NCBI GenBank assembly: GCA_937967455.1
Contig: CALCJK010000009.1
Span: 124,001 to 188,000, forward strand
Length of the DNA stretch: 64,000 nucleotides
Reading direction: 5' to 3'
Source: an uncultured bacterium
Lineage (GTDB): Bacteria > Bacteroidota > Ignavibacteria > UBA10030 > BY39
The notes beneath the pieces are model-generated. The model saw only the letters and a list, made by a program, of their open reading frames with translations, was not told the DNA's origin and did no database searches. Numbering within the stretch: the first letter of the stretch is position 1; each line of letters opens with the position of its first letter. Of this stretch, positions 1 through 9,199 are shown piece after piece. Made by a program: the position numbers and the translations under genes.

Positions 1-747
1 AAGATTAAGGATGGTTCTATTTTTATCTGGTTAGAGAAATATGGAGTTCCTACTAATTTATCCAGAGACGTAATAATGCAGCAATTAACACCGAAATTAG
101 AATTGCTTATAAAAGATTTTCTAAATGCAATTCTGAATTTTATCAGTAGTGTTTCAGCTGTTATAACCCAGATAATCAATATTTTGATAGTGCCATTCCT
201 GACTTTTTATTTATTAAAAGACTTTGTAAAGTTAAAAAATTTAGTTAAATCCTGGATTCCTGAGTTATATCGCAAGATTACAATAGATTACTACAAAGAA
301 GTTGATGATTTAATTGGTCGATATTTAAGAGGAGCTATACTGGTGGCTTTTATACACGGCATTCTCGCCTCTGTGTTGTTGTGGATATTTGGAATAAAAT
401 ATTCACTCGTTCTTGGTATGGTTGCAGGTTTATTGAGCCTTATCCCTTATATTGGCTTACTCATTAGTTTGTCACTTTCTCTTTTTATAGCATTATTTAG
501 TGGTGATCCAGTATGGTTAAAAATTCTTTTTGTTTTAATAACTTATGGTGTTTTACAGATATTGGAGGCTTCGGTTATTTCACCTAATATTTTAGGCAAA
601 CAGGTAGGTTTGCATCCGGTTTTGTTAATACTTTGTTTGTTGGTTTTCGGTTACTTTTTAGGATTTGTTGGTTTGTTGATCGCAGTTCCAACTACTGCAT
701 TAATATTGATGAGTGTAAAATTTTATTTTCAACAAAAAAATACTTAA
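1..747 (+). CDS. AI-2E family transporter / PerM-like permease (C-terminal part)
   Basis: The reading frame is already open at base 1, so the true start lies upstream; an internal ATG at 76 is unlikely to be the real start. The visible part holds five or so hydrophobic segments. It ends with a glycine/proline-rich signature (LGKQVGLHPVLLILCLLVFG, then a GLLIAVPTTA segment) typical of the C-terminal half of the AI-2E_transport family (E. coli PerM, TqsA, YdiK relatives). Family members are inner-membrane exporters of small molecules or ions, and the substrate here cannot be read from sequence. It stops 6 bases before the downstream methyltransferase gene, so the two are probably co-transcribed. 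Confidence 0.85.
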   Translation, partial: KIKDGSIFIWLEKYGVPTNLSRDVIMQQLTPKLELLIKDFLNAILNFISSVSAVITQIINILIVPFLTFYLLKDFVKLKNLVKSWIPELYRKITIDYYKEVDDLIGRYLRGAILVAFIHGILASVLLWIFGIKYSLVLGMVAGLLSLIPYIGLLISLSLSLFIALFSGDPVWLKILFVLITYGVLQILEASVISPNILGKQVGLHPVLLILCLLVFGYFLGFVGLLIAVPTTALILMSVKFYFQQKNT

Positions 748-753
748 GTAATA

Positions 754-1425
754 ATGTCCGGTAAATTGTTTTTGGTAGCAACCCCGATCGGTAATTATAA
801 AGATATAACCTTACGTGCTCTAGAAGTTTTAAAAAGTGTTGATATAATTGTTGTTGAAGAATTTAAAGAAGGGGGTAGATTATTAAAGAGATATTCTATT
901 GAAAAAGAAATGCAGAATTTAAATGAACATAACGAACCAGAGAAATCAGATGAATTGATTAAAATTTTGTTGGATGGTAAAAATATAGCCCTTATTTCTG
1001 ATTCTGGAACACCAGTTTTTTCTGATCCTGGAAAAACACTTGTCCGAAAAGCAATCAATAAAAAAATTAAAGTAATTCCGATACCAGGTCCATCTTCATT
1101 AATGCCCGCTCTAATTGCTTCAGGTTTTGATATTGACAGGTTTTTGTTTTATGGATGGCTTTCACCAAAAGCTCAAAAAAGACGGGAAGAACTAAAAATT
1201 TTGAAAACTCAGAAATGTACTACAGTTATAATGGATACTCCTTACCGTTTGCAAGCCCTTCTTCAGGATATTGGGTTAATAATGAGCAAGAGAAGAATAT
1301 GCCTTGCATATAATATTACTATGGAAGACGAGGAGTTTTTCTATGGTAATGCAGCTGAATTATTAAAAATTGCTAAAGAAAAAAAATTAAAAGGCGAATT
1401 TGTCCTGATCCTTGAGAATTTATAA
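754..1425 (+). CDS. rsmI: RsmI-family 16S rRNA (cytidine-2'-O)-methyltransferase-like protein
   Basis: The tetrapyrrole-methylase fold is recognisable. There is an N-terminal VATPIGNYKDITLRALEVLK, the SAM-binding SDSGTPVFSDPG loop, then the PIPGPSSLMPALIASGF and DRFLFYGWL segments typical of RsmI, which 2'-O-methylates C1402 of 16S rRNA. Two points are unusual. At 223 residues it is shorter than the usual 270-290. The EDTR stretch that normally follows strand 2 reads EEFKEGG here. It could be true RsmI lacking the C-terminal extension or the shorter RsmI paralogue found in Bacteroidetes. It ends 2 bases from the convergent DUF4340 gene. Confidence 0.75.
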   Translation: MSGKLFLVATPIGNYKDITLRALEVLKSVDIIVVEEFKEGGRLLKRYSIEKEMQNLNEHNEPEKSDELIKILLDGKNIALISDSGTPVFSDPGKTLVRKAINKKIKVIPIPGPSSLMPALIASGFDIDRFLFYGWLSPKAQKRREELKILKTQKCTTVIMDTPYRLQALLQDIGLIMSKRRICLAYNITMEDEEFFYGNAAELLKIAKEKKLKGEFVLILENL

Positions 1426-1427
1426 TT

Positions 1428-2324
1428 TTATTTCATGAAATCTTTCTTTGTTTTAATCAATTGATTAGCAATGTAACGACTAACTGTATATACTTGCTGT
1501 GAATTTGAATTTGTTATCCAGTATTTTGAGCTATCAGGAGGTATTGGATATAATGAAATTATGAAAAAATTATTCTCCTGTATAGTCAGCTTTGTTTGTG
1601 CCTTTGGTAAATTTACTGAAGAATCTACAAAATCTTCTGTTCTGAGATTACTAAGAAGATTTATGATACTCTCAATTTTATTTGATTCGACAGAATCATC
1701 TTCAACATACCATTTGTTTTCATTCTTTGTAAGCGCTACGATTTCTTTTCCCGTTTCAATAATTAGTTGTTTTATTGAGTCTTTTTGTAGTTTTAAAATA
1801 TATTTATCTCTCCAATCCTTGACTTCTTTATTAACAGTCCAAGAATTAATTCCTTCAGATAAGTAAACTTCATCTGAATTTATCGGTCTTAGATATGATT
1901 CCATATAAGATGGGCCCATTTTCCCAAGTATGAATGAGATGTTTTTCCCCCGCTTATCGTGGAAATTTAGAATTGTACCATTTGCGGAATCAACCTGAAA
2001 GATCGCCTGTTTTGCAGGATTTGAGGATATTAAACTAAGTATTTTTAATTTGGATGCTGATGAAAGTAATGTAGTTATTGATAATTCATCGGCTGGATAT
2101 TTTAATGGAGATGTAATGTACCATTTATCTGATATATTTTCTAAAATTATTGATTTTTGATTCCGATAGATCTCGATTTTTGATATATACATCGAATCAA
2201 TTTTGAGTCCAAGATCTTTAATATCGTAACTGGCTGTTCGTTCGGGTTCAGGTTTAATTAAAAAGTATACAATAACAAGTAATGCAATGAAAGTTACGAT
2301 CAAGTAAATTGTTGTCTTTTTCAC
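1428..2324 (-). CDS. DUF4340 domain protein, membrane-anchored
   Basis: This 298-residue protein has one N-terminal membrane segment (about residues 5-23) followed by an extracytoplasmic domain. The domain carries DUF4340-like blocks: WYITSPLKYPAD, a FILGKMGPSYMESYLRP region, and a WRDKYI motif preceding a second repeat-like half with KWYVEDD. DUF4340 genes commonly follow the GldG-type gene of Gld-like ABC operons, as here, where it starts 14 bases after the upstream gene ends. It is the last gene of a four-gene minus-strand operon. Its molecular role is unknown; an accessory role to the ABC system at the envelope is inferred from position. Confidence 0.8.
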   Translation of the reverse strand: MKKTTIYLIVTFIALLVIVYFLIKPEPERTASYDIKDLGLKIDSMYISKIEIYRNQKSIILENISDKWYITSPLKYPADELSITTLLSSASKLKILSLISSNPAKQAIFQVDSANGTILNFHDKRGKNISFILGKMGPSYMESYLRPINSDEVYLSEGINSWTVNKEVKDWRDKYILKLQKDSIKQLIIETGKEIVALTKNENKWYVEDDSVESNKIESIINLLSNLRTEDFVDSSVNLPKAQTKLTIQENNFFIISLYPIPPDSSKYWITNSNSQQVYTVSRYIANQLIKTKKDFMK

Positions 2325-2338
2325 ATTAACTCCATTAT

Positions 2339-3922
2339 TTAAATAGACATTTCAATTCTTTTACGTCTGGATACTTTCAATCGCCAGCGTATAATACCTG
2401 TAACGACCATTATTAATGGAGGTATAACTAGATTTACTGATTTTACAAATGTTCTTGTAGCATCAGATACTTCTTCGAGCGGTTTTATAGCAATATCTTT
2501 TGAACGAATTGTGGTTAGCCCAATGTCATCTACTAGCCAATCAACAAGATTATTAGCAAATACTAAATTATCTCTTGTTCCTATGTATTGGTCCTGAATA
2601 AAATCTCCATCACCGACGACTATAATTTTTGTCTTAGGGCTATTTAATAATTTATTGGCTGTTGTTATTTGAGTTGTTGAATCTAATTGTGGATCTTTAT
2701 CGGAAAAATAACTTTTGAATGCTCCCTCAACAGATACTGCAAAAGGGAGATATGATTCTTTAAACATATCCTGTGTGAATGGTAGCGTGGGATTAATGAT
2801 GAAAAATCCTTCCATTCTTCCGCTCTTATTTGAACTTGTTAACAAAACTTCGATGTTTAAGCCTTTAGCTTTTGCTAAGCTTGTATCAATTGAGCTAACA
2901 AAATGAAATAATACAGGACCTAAATTTTTAACAACAATATTATTTGGATTAAATTCGCTTGCTATTGGTAAATAAGGATAAGGTATTTGACTCTGAAACG
3001 TCATAAATCCTGCTTGCTGGCTAATTGTAACATTGGCGCAGCGAGTATCTCTTACTAAATCAGCTCGAACCTTAAAACCGTAATTTTCAAAGAGATCATC
3101 TAAATTTAAGTTTAATGTTTGTCCCATTTGTGATTGTAGGGTTGCGTCGATCTGATTTATAAAAAACGCAATCTTACCGCCTTTCATTAAATATTGATCT
3201 ATAGAATATTTATCTGCTTCAGTGAACTTGTCTCGAGGAGCAATAACTAATAGTGCTGAAATATCATCTGGTATAGGATTACCATTGGATATATTTACAC
3301 TTGTTATATTATATTGTTCAGAAAGTAATTCTCTAAATTGTTTTATTTTTTCAAAATCAGGTTCACCGTGCCCACTTGAAATACCTATTTTGATCTGATT
3401 ATGTGAAGTTAGCTTCTTGATTTTTGAACTGATATCGTATTCAAGTTTATCTAAATTTTTTACTACTGGAATGTTTTCCTGTTTATCGCCATATAAAAAA
3501 ACCAATCCCATATATGCTTTTTCGATTTGTAATTTATCGTCCTTTATCACCTGTACTTGAACTGGTGGTATGTTGTAGCGCTGGGCTTCCTGTTCAAGTT
3601 CTTGATTTTTTGATGGATCTATGAATTCATACTGGAAATTACCTTTTGAATATGCTTTGTAGTCGTCTAGTTGATCCTGTAGAAATCTACGATGATTATT
3701 GTAAGGTGCTGGTAAATCTGCTGTGAAATATGCTTTTACCAGAAATTTATCATCTAGTGAACGTACTAAATCCTTACTAGCTTCAGATAATGAATAAGCT
3801 TTTGAACTTGTCAAATCAAGCCTTGTGAATATCCTCACGGAAATTATATTTATAAATACAACAATACCAATTATTAAAATTGTTTGAATCCAGATTTGTT
3901 GTTTAATTTTTTTCATATTCAC
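2339..3922 (-). CDS. GldG-like ABC transport auxiliary protein
   Basis: The 527-residue protein has an N-terminal membrane anchor (about residues 10-28), a long extracytoplasmic region and a C-terminal membrane helix (about 490-510). It matches the GldG / ABC-type uncharacterized transport system family, with DLTSSKAYSLSEASKDLVRSL near the N-terminus, KIGISSGHGEPDF in the middle, and a final membrane anchor with basic tail. GldG works with the GldA ATPase and GldF permease; in Flavobacterium all three are needed for gliding motility. It sits 7 bases downstream of the permease. Many non-gliding Ignavibacteria carry this module, so motility should not be assumed. Confidence 0.85.
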   Translation of the reverse strand: MNMKKIKQQIWIQTILIIGIVVFINIISVRIFTRLDLTSSKAYSLSEASKDLVRSLDDKFLVKAYFTADLPAPYNNHRRFLQDQLDDYKAYSKGNFQYEFIDPSKNQELEQEAQRYNIPPVQVQVIKDDKLQIEKAYMGLVFLYGDKQENIPVVKNLDKLEYDISSKIKKLTSHNQIKIGISSGHGEPDFEKIKQFRELLSEQYNITSVNISNGNPIPDDISALLVIAPRDKFTEADKYSIDQYLMKGGKIAFFINQIDATLQSQMGQTLNLNLDDLFENYGFKVRADLVRDTRCANVTISQQAGFMTFQSQIPYPYLPIASEFNPNNIVVKNLGPVLFHFVSSIDTSLAKAKGLNIEVLLTSSNKSGRMEGFFIINPTLPFTQDMFKESYLPFAVSVEGAFKSYFSDKDPQLDSTTQITTANKLLNSPKTKIIVVGDGDFIQDQYIGTRDNLVFANNLVDWLVDDIGLTTIRSKDIAIKPLEEVSDATRTFVKSVNLVIPPLIMVVTGIIRWRLKVSRRKRIEMSI

Positions 3923-3929
3923 CTCTTAA

Positions 3930-4640
3930 TTATGCCCACCTTCTTTTGCTTATAACTATAGTGCTTAGATAAAGCATTAAGACAATTGCCGATATGTAAT
4001 AAATCAAGTCGCGAGTGTCGATAACCCCTCGTGCGATATTTGAAAAATGGTAATCGATACTTATAAATTCTAAAATTGAGGCTAAAAAACCAGGCGCAAA
4101 AATTAAGATTTTATCGAGTATGAATAGAATAAAAACAAATAAAAAGCTTATGATAAAGGCAACTACTTGATTTTCTGTTAGAGTTGAACCAAAAATACCA
4201 ATTGCTATAAATACACCACCGACTAGAATTAAACCTAAATATCCACCAATAACTGGTCCAAGTTCTATATCACCTAAAATTGTTATTGTGAAATAGTAAA
4301 TCAAAGTTGGTAATAAAGCTATCACAAAAAGTATCCAGGCTGAGAGAAACTTTCCAATTATTATTTCATAATCTTGAATTGGTTTTGTAGCAAGTAGTTC
4401 AATAGTGCCTGATTTTTTTTCTTCTGAAATTAATCTCATTGTTATTGCTGGTCCAAAGAATAAAAGCAAGAATGGTGCTGTCTCAAAAAATGACCTGAGT
4501 GTAGCAAGATTAACTAGAAATAAACTGCTTGTGAAAAACCAACCTAACAATCCAACAAAGACTACAATAATTATATAAGCCATTGCAGAATCAAAATAAG
4601 ATTTGAGCTCTTTTTTGAAAATTGTGATTATATTTTCCAT
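3930..4640 (-). CDS. GldF-like ABC transporter permease
   Basis: This 236-residue integral membrane protein has about six helices. A cytoplasmic loop after the second helix (RLISEEKKSGTIELLATKPI, about residues 68-87) is the hallmark of ABC-2 / GldF permeases. It lies 1 base downstream of the ATPase and 7 bases upstream of the GldG-like gene, completing an ATPase-permease-auxiliary transporter. The family is associated with gliding motility in Flavobacterium but is widespread in non-motile relatives. The transported substrate is unknown. Confidence 0.87.
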   Translation of the reverse strand: MENIITIFKKELKSYFDSAMAYIIIVVFVGLLGWFFTSSLFLVNLATLRSFFETAPFLLLFFGPAITMRLISEEKKSGTIELLATKPIQDYEIIIGKFLSAWILFVIALLPTLIYYFTITILGDIELGPVIGGYLGLILVGGVFIAIGIFGSTLTENQVVAFIISFLFVFILFILDKILIFAPGFLASILEFISIDYHFSNIARGVIDTRDLIYYISAIVLMLYLSTIVISKRRWA

Positions 4641-4641
4641 A

Positions 4642-5592
4642 TTATGCTGCCTCTAATGTAAGTTGATGAAATACATCCTCTAAGCTAGTTTGTTCTCTAT
4701 GTAATTCAATTAAATTAAAATTATTATCTCTACATATTTGATAGATTTGTTTTCTGATATCTGCTCCTTTTTCAGATTCGAATTTAATTCTGAGAATACC
4801 ATCTTTCTCATACAACAAAGTAATCTGTTTGATTGATGGCAAAGTGTTAAATTTTACCTGAAGCATTTCAAAATCGTAACCATCGGGTTTTTCAATTTCT
4901 ACAAAAATTCTCTCGTATCCATGGAAACCACTTTGTAGTTCTGAAGGTGTACCATCAGCAACGATTTTTCCTTTGTTTATGATTAAAACTCTGTTGCAAG
5001 TTGCTTGCACTTCTGGTAAAATATGTGTTGATAAAATTACAGTCTTTTCTCTACCTAATTGTCGGATTAAATTTCTGATTTCTACGATTTGATTAGGATC
5101 TAAACCACTTGTTGGTTCGTCCATTATTAAAATTTTTGGGTCATGAATCATCGCTTGAGCTAGACCAACTCTCTGACGATAACCTTTAGATAGCTGACCA
5201 ATGTCCATATGTTTGACTTCATTAATTCCACAAACACCAATCATTTCACGAACTCTTTTACTTATTTTTGTTTTTTCAACCCCCTGAAGTTTTGCTACAA
5301 ATTCCAGGTAGTCCAGAACATTCATATCTGAATAAAGTGGATTTGATTCTGGCAAATATCCAATCAATCTCCTTGTCTGAAGTGAATTGTCTTTGATATT
5401 TTTCCCTTCAATTATAACATCACCAGAAGTTGGTGCTAAATAAGAAGTCAGTATGCGCATTGTAGTTGTTTTACCAGCGCCATTTGGTCCAAGAAATCCT
5501 ACTATTTCACCATGGTGAATCTCAAAGGAAATGTTGTCAACTGCTCTTAAATTGCCATAATGTTTCGATAAGTTTTCTACAATTATTGACAT
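4642..5592 (-). CDS. GldA-like ABC transporter ATP-binding protein
   Basis: All ABC ATPase motifs are present in order: Walker A GPNGAGKTT (about residues 35-43), Q-loop region YLPESNPLY, signature LSKGYRQRVGLAQA (about 134-147), Walker B ILIMDEPTSGLDP, and the H-loop STHIL. At 316 residues it has the roughly 80-residue C-terminal extension common to GldA-type and drug-efflux ATPases. It is the first gene of the minus-strand ABC operon. The 110-base gap upstream (5593-5702) should hold the operon promoter, but no clear box was seen there. Confidence 0.9.
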   Translation of the reverse strand: MSIIVENLSKHYGNLRAVDNISFEIHHGEIVGFLGPNGAGKTTTMRILTSYLAPTSGDVIIEGKNIKDNSLQTRRLIGYLPESNPLYSDMNVLDYLEFVAKLQGVEKTKISKRVREMIGVCGINEVKHMDIGQLSKGYRQRVGLAQAMIHDPKILIMDEPTSGLDPNQIVEIRNLIRQLGREKTVILSTHILPEVQATCNRVLIINKGKIVADGTPSELQSGFHGYERIFVEIEKPDGYDFEMLQVKFNTLPSIKQITLLYEKDGILRIKFESEKGADIRKQIYQICRDNNFNLIELHREQTSLEDVFHQLTLEAA

Positions 5593-5702
5593 ATAATTCC
5601 TTAGAAATTGTTTATTATTTTTGAAAAATTATAGAAATGCAGGTAAAATTTATTAAAATTTTTTAAATTTTGCAAGAAAGTTTATCCATATCAAAGTCTC
5701 TA

Positions 5703-6209
5703 TTATTCTCCTATCCAAAATTCCCAGATACAATATGAATCCTTGACATCATCTGGGGGACAAGAAATACACCTAACTTGAATTCTTTTATCAATTGTTT
5801 TTGCAAAGTTTGTGAATTCCACTAATCCAACGGGTTTGCAAGGGAATAAAGGTAATTTTTTTTCTGAACGGGTTTTCTGAACACGACAATCAATCATCTT
5901 GAATGTTAATTTATCTTTAGTTCTCAAAATTTCCTGTTTATTAATATGAGCGTATAATCTATAATTGAAAGCCTTTTCAAGTGCATCCAGACCTGAATTT
6001 TCAGGAATCTCGAACTCTTTCATGATTCTCCTTGCTTCGCTTACTGCGAACCTTTCCCACGACTTTTTATCAAGTTCTATTGCGGTTTCGATTCCAAATT
6101 TTTCTTCAGCAGCTAAAAACCAACAACCATCATGTGCAAGCCAGTTTTTTGAATAAACTTTTAAAAGTTTTATTAACTCGCTCTTGGTGTAATTTTCTAA
6201 ATCTTTCAT
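5703..6209 (-). CDS. DUF6125 family protein
   Basis: This 168-residue soluble protein resembles the DUF6125 family: an N-terminal helical part with KNWLAHDGCWFLAAEEKFG, the AIELDKKSWERFAVSEARRIMK helix, and a C-terminal part with conserved cysteines (DCRVQKTR, FPCKPVG, RCISCPPD). The spaced cysteines suggest metal or thiol chemistry. It begins 2 bases after the metal-transporter permease ends, so it belongs to that operon, and a metal-related role is an inference from that. The function of the family is not established to my knowledge. Confidence 0.75.
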   Translation of the reverse strand: MKDLENYTKSELIKLLKVYSKNWLAHDGCWFLAAEEKFGIETAIELDKKSWERFAVSEARRIMKEFEIPENSGLDALEKAFNYRLYAHINKQEILRTKDKLTFKMIDCRVQKTRSEKKLPLFPCKPVGLVEFTNFAKTIDKRIQVRCISCPPDDVKDSYCIWEFWIGE

Positions 6210-6211
6210 TC

Positions 6212-6982
6212 TTACTCTCTATTTTTTATTTTACTAAATATAAATTTGAATCTTTCAGTTGATATTATAACAGCTATTGCGACAAATGCATTTAAAGCAA
6301 CAATCGAATATCCAGTTGGAAGATCTAACTCATATGAAGAAATTATAGCAACCAGATTTATAATTGTACCTATTATCCACGCAAAAAAAAGAAAATGCTT
6401 TTTCACAAGATGTAATGATATCAATGCAGGTGATACAAGTATTGAAAATACAATAAGAACACCAGCGAGTTTAACAGAACTTGTAACTGTTACTGCAAAA
6501 GTCAGAAAAAATAATATGTCTCTGATAAATCCAGAAGTACGTTTATTAAAGTACCAAATAATGATTCCAATAAAACTGTATATTACTGCAGTTTTTAAAA
6601 TTTCATCCAATGGTGTGAAGAGTATATCAGATGCCATTAGATTTTGAAATTCTTCCATACCATGAGATGTATGTGATAAGACAATAAAAACTGCAGAAAA
6701 ACCAAAAGCATAAAGTAATCCAATAAATGCTTCAACATATTTTGTCCTTTGTGATGCATATGCTATTAATATACCACCCAAAAGGGCAAACGATAGGGAG
6801 ATTGGATACAGATATTTGCTTTCTGTAAATAACAAAGATATTGCTGCACCAAAAGCTGCCATTTGTCCTACAGCCAAATCTGTAAAAATTATACCTCTTT
6901 TGATAATTTCTAATCCAAAGTATGCATGAATGCCAACAAGTACAATGGATAATAAGAATGCTGATATTAAAATATCAATCAT
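6212..6982 (-). CDS. znuB: Metal ABC transporter permease, ZnuB/MntB type
   Basis: The 256-residue membrane protein has about seven to eight helices and the ABC-3 permease family pattern. The first loop motif (GLEIIKRGIIFTDLAVGQMA, about residues 23-42) couples to the ATPase and is diagnostic of zinc/manganese/iron importers. A later segment, KLAGVLIVFSILVSPALI, is the second family signature. Its start overlaps the end of the binding-protein gene by 8 bases, showing translational coupling. No cognate ATP-binding gene (znuC/mntA type) lies beside it, which is unusual for this three-part system. Confidence 0.88.
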   Translation of the reverse strand: MIDILISAFLLSIVLVGIHAYFGLEIIKRGIIFTDLAVGQMAAFGAAISLLFTESKYLYPISLSFALLGGILIAYASQRTKYVEAFIGLLYAFGFSAVFIVLSHTSHGMEEFQNLMASDILFTPLDEILKTAVIYSFIGIIIWYFNKRTSGFIRDILFFLTFAVTVTSSVKLAGVLIVFSILVSPALISLHLVKKHFLFFAWIIGTIINLVAIISSYELDLPTGYSIVALNAFVAIAVIISTERFKFIFSKIKNRE

Positions 6983-7868
6983 TGGTTAGTCTATCAATTA
7001 TTGAATCGAATAAAGAAAATATATCATATGCGTCGTTTGTGGCTCCAACATCATGTGGTAATATAAGTAATTTAATATTATATTTCTTCGAAAGATATTT
7101 TGCAGCATCATCCGGATTGTAAACATCCTGCAAAATAAATTTTATATTTTCTTGATTAATTAATTTTTCAACTTCTTTTATATGTCGTGAGGAAGGTGGA
7201 ATCCCTGGTAATGGTTCTAATGTTCCAGCAAGACTCATCTCACAACGCTTAATAAAGTAATCAAAAATTTTATGATATTCAATTACTTTTGTACCTTTAA
7301 GTTTGATAAGGTTCGTTTCCCAGATTTTAATTTTTTCATTTAGTTTATTTTTAAACCTGTTAAAGTTATCAAGAAAATATTCTTGATTTTCTGGGTATAA
7401 TTCAATTAACTTGTTTTTTATTGCTTCAGCAATTGGGAAAATGTTCATATAGTCTAAGTAGTAGTGTGGATTGCCCTCCGGGTGAACATCCCCTAAAGCG
7501 CGGGAAACTTCTTTTGGGATTTCAATTAAACTCACAAATTTTGATAAATCTAAAAATCCCACCGATTCGAATTGGATTTTTGGATTATTTGCCTGTCGTA
7601 TTAATTGTGGTAACCACCCAATTTCAAGTTGAGCTCCGTTTATTATAAGCAAATCAGCAGTTCTCATTTTTGCAATAAACGACGGCTTAGGCACTATTGT
7701 GTGTGGATTCCATTTACTGTTTGCAAGAGCTGTAACTTTTACCCTATCTCCGCCAATATTTTCTACAATATTTGCCATATATTGGTATGTGGTAATAATA
7801 TTTATCTCTTTAGAGTTCGCATTAAATAGTAAAATAATATATATAAAAATCCAGTTTAAGTATTTCAT
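6975..7868 (-). CDS. znuA: Metal-binding periplasmic protein of a zinc/manganese ABC importer, ZnuA-like
   Basis: The 297-residue protein has a signal peptide (about residues 1-19) and the cluster A-1 fold. Likely metal ligands are the histidine in KWNPHTIVPKP (about residue 56), one in GNPHYYLD (about 134), one in VIEYHKIFDYF, and the aspartate or histidine in LPHDVGATND. Zinc-type ZnuA usually has a long His-rich loop; here it is short (DVHPEGNPH), so zinc and manganese are both possible. The flanking His-rich barrel and His/Cys-rich small protein favour zinc. It is 15 bases downstream of the barrel gene. Confidence 0.88.
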   Translation of the reverse strand: MKYLNWIFIYIILLFNANSKEINIITTYQYMANIVENIGGDRVKVTALANSKWNPHTIVPKPSFIAKMRTADLLIINGAQLEIGWLPQLIRQANNPKIQFESVGFLDLSKFVSLIEIPKEVSRALGDVHPEGNPHYYLDYMNIFPIAEAIKNKLIELYPENQEYFLDNFNRFKNKLNEKIKIWETNLIKLKGTKVIEYHKIFDYFIKRCEMSLAGTLEPLPGIPPSSRHIKEVEKLINQENIKFILQDVYNPDDAAKYLSKKYNIKLLILPHDVGATNDAYDIFSLFDSIIDRLTND

Positions 7869-7883
7869 GATTTTCTCCTTTCA

Positions 7884-9140
7884 TTAAAATGGATGTGCAC
7901 CATGTGCACCAATTGATAAATTAATTTGTAACATAATTTGGTGTATATCTTTAACTGCAAAAATGTCTTCCTCAAATGAATATCTTGATCTATCATAAGA
8001 ATATTGTAATCTAATTCTTGAAAATTCTGTAGGATTAAAATCAATCATTGTAGAATAACGAGGTAAGAATGATGGTTGCTCTTTTTCTATCCCATCTAGC
8101 TTGATTGAGTTGTTGTTTAAGAACTCATATCTTATTCCAAATCTCCAGCGTTGTGCAAATTTATAAATTATTTGTGCATAAATACCAGATTGGTATTTTT
8201 TTAAATCATATAATTGAATACCTGTACTGTCGCGTGTATATTTATTGCCCTGTGTTATTCTATATAGATATTCAGTTTGAAGTGTAAGACTCCTTATCGG
8301 ATCAACAAGATATTTTCCTGTCAAACTTATACCAAATATCTTTGTGTTGGCTGAAATTGCGTCAGCATCAATTGTTGATTCTATGCCGTGGTTTAATCTG
8401 CTTTTTCCGGATGCTCCTGAGAGTTGTAATAACCCAGTAAAGTTATCTATGTCAAGTGAGGACTTTAAATAACCTATATATAAGTTTGGTAGTTCAATTG
8501 GTTCGACAGTAATAGTTTCAGTATTAAATCCGGTTTTCCCAAAACTCGACTCATTCTCACCTTCTAAGATTTCAAACCCGAAATTAAGAAAAAAATTTGT
8601 TGGAGCAATCCAGTTTAACTGTAAGCCAACCTCATTTAATCCTTCTGGACCAAAAAAAGATTTGTAAACAAGTGGTTGATCAACAAAATCCCATATATGT
8701 TGATGTTGCTCATTTATTTTTCCAAAACCACTGTAAAATTTTCCTCCTTTTAATTGAAATCCAAGTGGTAACTTTCTGGTGATGAAATATCCCTCTTCAA
8801 TTTCAAAACCCGAGCGACTTAGATGGAATACTCCGGTCAAATCAAAAAATGGATCTACAATTGATGAAATATATAGTTCTCCATAATTAAAATTGAATCC
8901 CTTTTGAACTGTGGCGTGATTATGGGATTCATCCTCATTAAAATGTTTATGAGATATTCCAGGAATAATTAATTCTTCATATTCGTGATTTTTTAAGTTG
9001 TGATGAAAATAAGAGGCGTCTATTATTAAAGAGATGTCTGGAACAAATTTGGATTGTGAAAAAGGATTGTTCTGTGCAAACGCAAGGTTAATGAATAGTA
9101 AAATAAATGGAAATGATTTCAAAAATATATAGTTTTTCAT
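7884..9140 (-). CDS. Outer-membrane beta-barrel porin with histidine-rich segment, probably metal-linked
   Basis: The 418-residue protein has a signal peptide ending LAFAQ. The rest is a run of amphipathic strands ending with a terminal phenylalanine (GAHGAHPF), as in outer-membrane barrels. Histidines cluster near the N-terminus (SYFHHNLKNHEYEE, then GISHKHFNEDESHNHA), in the middle (NEQHQHIWDF) and at the C-terminus, suggesting divalent-metal binding. Its place just upstream of znuA suggests passage of zinc or a similar ion across the outer membrane. It is not a TonB-dependent receptor: no plug domain is visible. Confidence 0.75.
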   Translation of the reverse strand: MKNYIFLKSFPFILLFINLAFAQNNPFSQSKFVPDISLIIDASYFHHNLKNHEYEELIIPGISHKHFNEDESHNHATVQKGFNFNYGELYISSIVDPFFDLTGVFHLSRSGFEIEEGYFITRKLPLGFQLKGGKFYSGFGKINEQHQHIWDFVDQPLVYKSFFGPEGLNEVGLQLNWIAPTNFFLNFGFEILEGENESSFGKTGFNTETITVEPIELPNLYIGYLKSSLDIDNFTGLLQLSGASGKSRLNHGIESTIDADAISANTKIFGISLTGKYLVDPIRSLTLQTEYLYRITQGNKYTRDSTGIQLYDLKKYQSGIYAQIIYKFAQRWRFGIRYEFLNNNSIKLDGIEKEQPSFLPRYSTMIDFNPTEFSRIRLQYSYDRSRYSFEEDIFAVKDIHQIMLQINLSIGAHGAHPF

Positions 9141-9199
9141 TGGTTTTCTCCTGTTTTGTTTTGAGACTTAAAAATAGGTTATTTATTTTTTATCACAAA

